Assembly: GCA_032173965.1 (NCBI GenBank)
Contig: JAVUNC010000004.1
Span: 25,025,001 to 25,089,000, forward strand
Source of the DNA: Sitta carolinensis
Lineage: Eukaryota > Chordata > Aves > Passeriformes > Sittidae
Length of the DNA stretch: 64,000 bases
Reading direction: 5' to 3'
Shown: one piece after another, positions 62,201 through 64,000 of the stretch
Numbering within the stretch: position 1 is the stretch's first letter
Layout of the letters: each line of letters opens with the position of its first letter
The notes under the pieces: generated by a model
Database searches by the model: none
The model's input: only the letters and a program-made list of their open reading frames with translations
What the model was told of the DNA's origin: nothing
Made by a program: the position numbers and the translations under genes

Positions 62201-64000
62201 TTGATAATGCTTTGAGATATTAAGCCTTAACAGAAGGTACAATACAATACAAAAAGTATTGTACTTCAGCGACAGCTTATTTGGCTTTTTTTTTTGGGTA
62301 TGTGTGCTGTGTTTCCACCCCTCTGGAAACCGCCTTCTACCCCTTTATAGCTAGTAAAACAGACTCATTCAGTTAGTTTTGGATAAAGATGGTATACCTT
62401 ATATTTAGTATTCTTGGGAAGTGGTAGATGAGACACAGAATTTGTGACTTACCTCACTTTCTAATATTCCCTCCTTCTGATTGAGGAATTTAGATATTGT
62501 TCTTTGAACAGCCTAACTTTTGGAGGTGGATCTGTGAGATATAGCTTTGAACATCCCTCTTTCCAGGTTTAGTAGAATGTAACATGATAGTCTACAGCAG
62601 CTTTGCAGTGAGATTTACTCAAGTCCTCTTCTTCAAAAGCCGAAGAGCAGAAGAACCAAGTCTATTCTTGAAGGGCTATTCTGTACTTTCCAAAAAAAAC
62701 AAATTCGCTTTTTTTCTAGTGAAGGAGCAGAATTATTTATCCTTCAGAAACCTTTGAAAATTAAAAAAAAGATTAATCCACTATTAAAATGAAAGTCTTG
62801 TTTCCGTGTCAGAAACAAAAAAAGGTGCTAGACCTTGCTAATGTCTGCAAATAGCTTTTCTATTGACATAAAGTAGAAGTTGTATTTGGCCACAAGAAAA
62901 TGAAGGGAGCTATATAAACCAAGAAAAGAAGAGGGCTTCTGAGAACCTTACACTGAAGTTTGTGAGTGAGAAAATTAATTGTCTAACCTCCAGATTAGAA
63001 GCCCTTTGTGCAGATCCTCAGTTTGCTGTTTACCATTCATGAAATGCTGAAGTTTGAAGCTTCTTTCTGAGTCATTGAAGTCAGGATTTCTCCCAAACCC
63101 ATCTTCTTCAGTTTTAGTTAAAAATGGTAAGGTTTATCTCCCATCTGTTTTAGGAACTTTGTCTTCCCCATAGACATAAACAGGTTTCAATTTTTCAGTT
63201 GGCCCTCCTGATTAACAGCAGTTCTGCTTGAGTAATCTCACAGCTTGAAGAACTGGCATAAGAATAATATAATTGCATTTAGTATTTCAAATGTTTCTTC
63301 TCTTTTTCTTCCACGTGGGTTTTCAGAGGCAGAGAGCATTTTATGCTCACTGATTTCTTTCCTACATCATCATCTTGAACTGTCAAGTATGCAAAGAAGG
63401 AGATGGAGAGCTGTTTGGTCCTTTTGTAGTGCTGATAATCAACATGCTGCCCTTTGTGAGGCCGTCATGATCAAGTACAGGATCCAACACCTTCTGAAGA
63501 AAGCTGTCAGCACTTATTTTTGAATTGCTTTTTGTCTGTTCAAGACAAATATTGACATTCCCATTCTGACTTTTGTTAAGACCACAGTCTCAGCTGCAAC
63601 TACTGTGAGGAGCAACTAAAGCATGGATGTACTCAGACACTGCAAAGACTGCTTATACACATTTCAAATCCTCTTTCAGGTCGTTCCACTAAAGTTTCAG
63701 AGTGCTTTGGTTTTCAAATGACAACATTTGATGTAAGGAGAGTTTTTGGGGTTACTTCAACCTTGTACTTATGTGTCAAAAATATATGTCTTGGTGTGTT
63801 TATGTCTTTCTTCCTACCTTGGTGCCCTGTATTCATTCAAGGCATTGACTAGACCATCGCTCCCAAACATCAGGTATGTATCCTGGTACTGAAAGACCAT
63901 TATAGGCCTTGGAAATACTATAATTAGTGCTTGGACAGCATGATTTTGCTGTCTTTCCTACACAGAGGTGAAAACTTTTCTCTCACCTTGTTTTCTTTCT
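59223..64000. other. Intergenic, no recognised gene
   Basis: AT-rich sequence to the window end. The frames at 61688-62080 (+, 130 codons) and 61789-62169 (-, 126 codons) overlap antiparallel; neither has a recognisable domain. The + start context is weak (T at -3). A small hairpin (9-bp arms GTACAATAC / GTATTGTAC, 62237-62264) is present. The 92-codon frame at 63245-63523 is also unrecognised. Confidence 0.55.

Overview
This is a eukaryotic, almost certainly avian, chromosomal window. The evidence is a split vertebrate gene with canonical GT-AG introns, four CR1 LINE 3' ends closing with the typical ATTCTATGAT-like terminus, two bird-type endogenous-retrovirus LTR remnants, an AT-rich background and many microsatellites. 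The LTR remnant near 20.6 kb resembles types I know from neoavian genomes. That is recalled family knowledge, not a database result. The species cannot be fixed from the sequence.

Layout. Positions 1-16845 hold the 3' end of PRIM2, the large subunit of DNA primase, on the + strand. Four terminal coding exons are visible (3619-3744, 4565-4647, 11317-11385, 16268-16495), followed by a short 3' UTR with AATAAA at 16823. They encode the C-terminal iron-sulfur domain, including three of the four cluster cysteines. Compared with the conserved family sequence, the first visible exon lacks one G in a G run near 3733. This shifts the frame and creates a stop at 4598. It is either an assembly error or a real lesion.

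Positions 16846-64000 contain no gene I can recognise and look like an intergenic desert. They hold a GC- and CpG-rich minisatellite of about 50 copies of a 16-bp unit (19532-20330), which lies about 260 bp upstream of an ERV LTR remnant (about 20590-20865). There are three further CR1 ends (about 31888-32394, 48466-48900, 51040-51282), a second LTR 3' end (about 59085-59222), and several simple repeats. The simple repeats include a perfect (ATTTT)28 and an (AT)48 tract set in a perfect 110-bp palindrome.

There is no operon, CRISPR array or multi-gene system here. The observations most worth following up are the PRIM2 frame break, the higher-order minisatellite beside the LTR, and the long AT palindrome. 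Nearly all listed open frames outside PRIM2 are short, unrecognised, have weak start contexts and overlap one another, so I treat them as chance.
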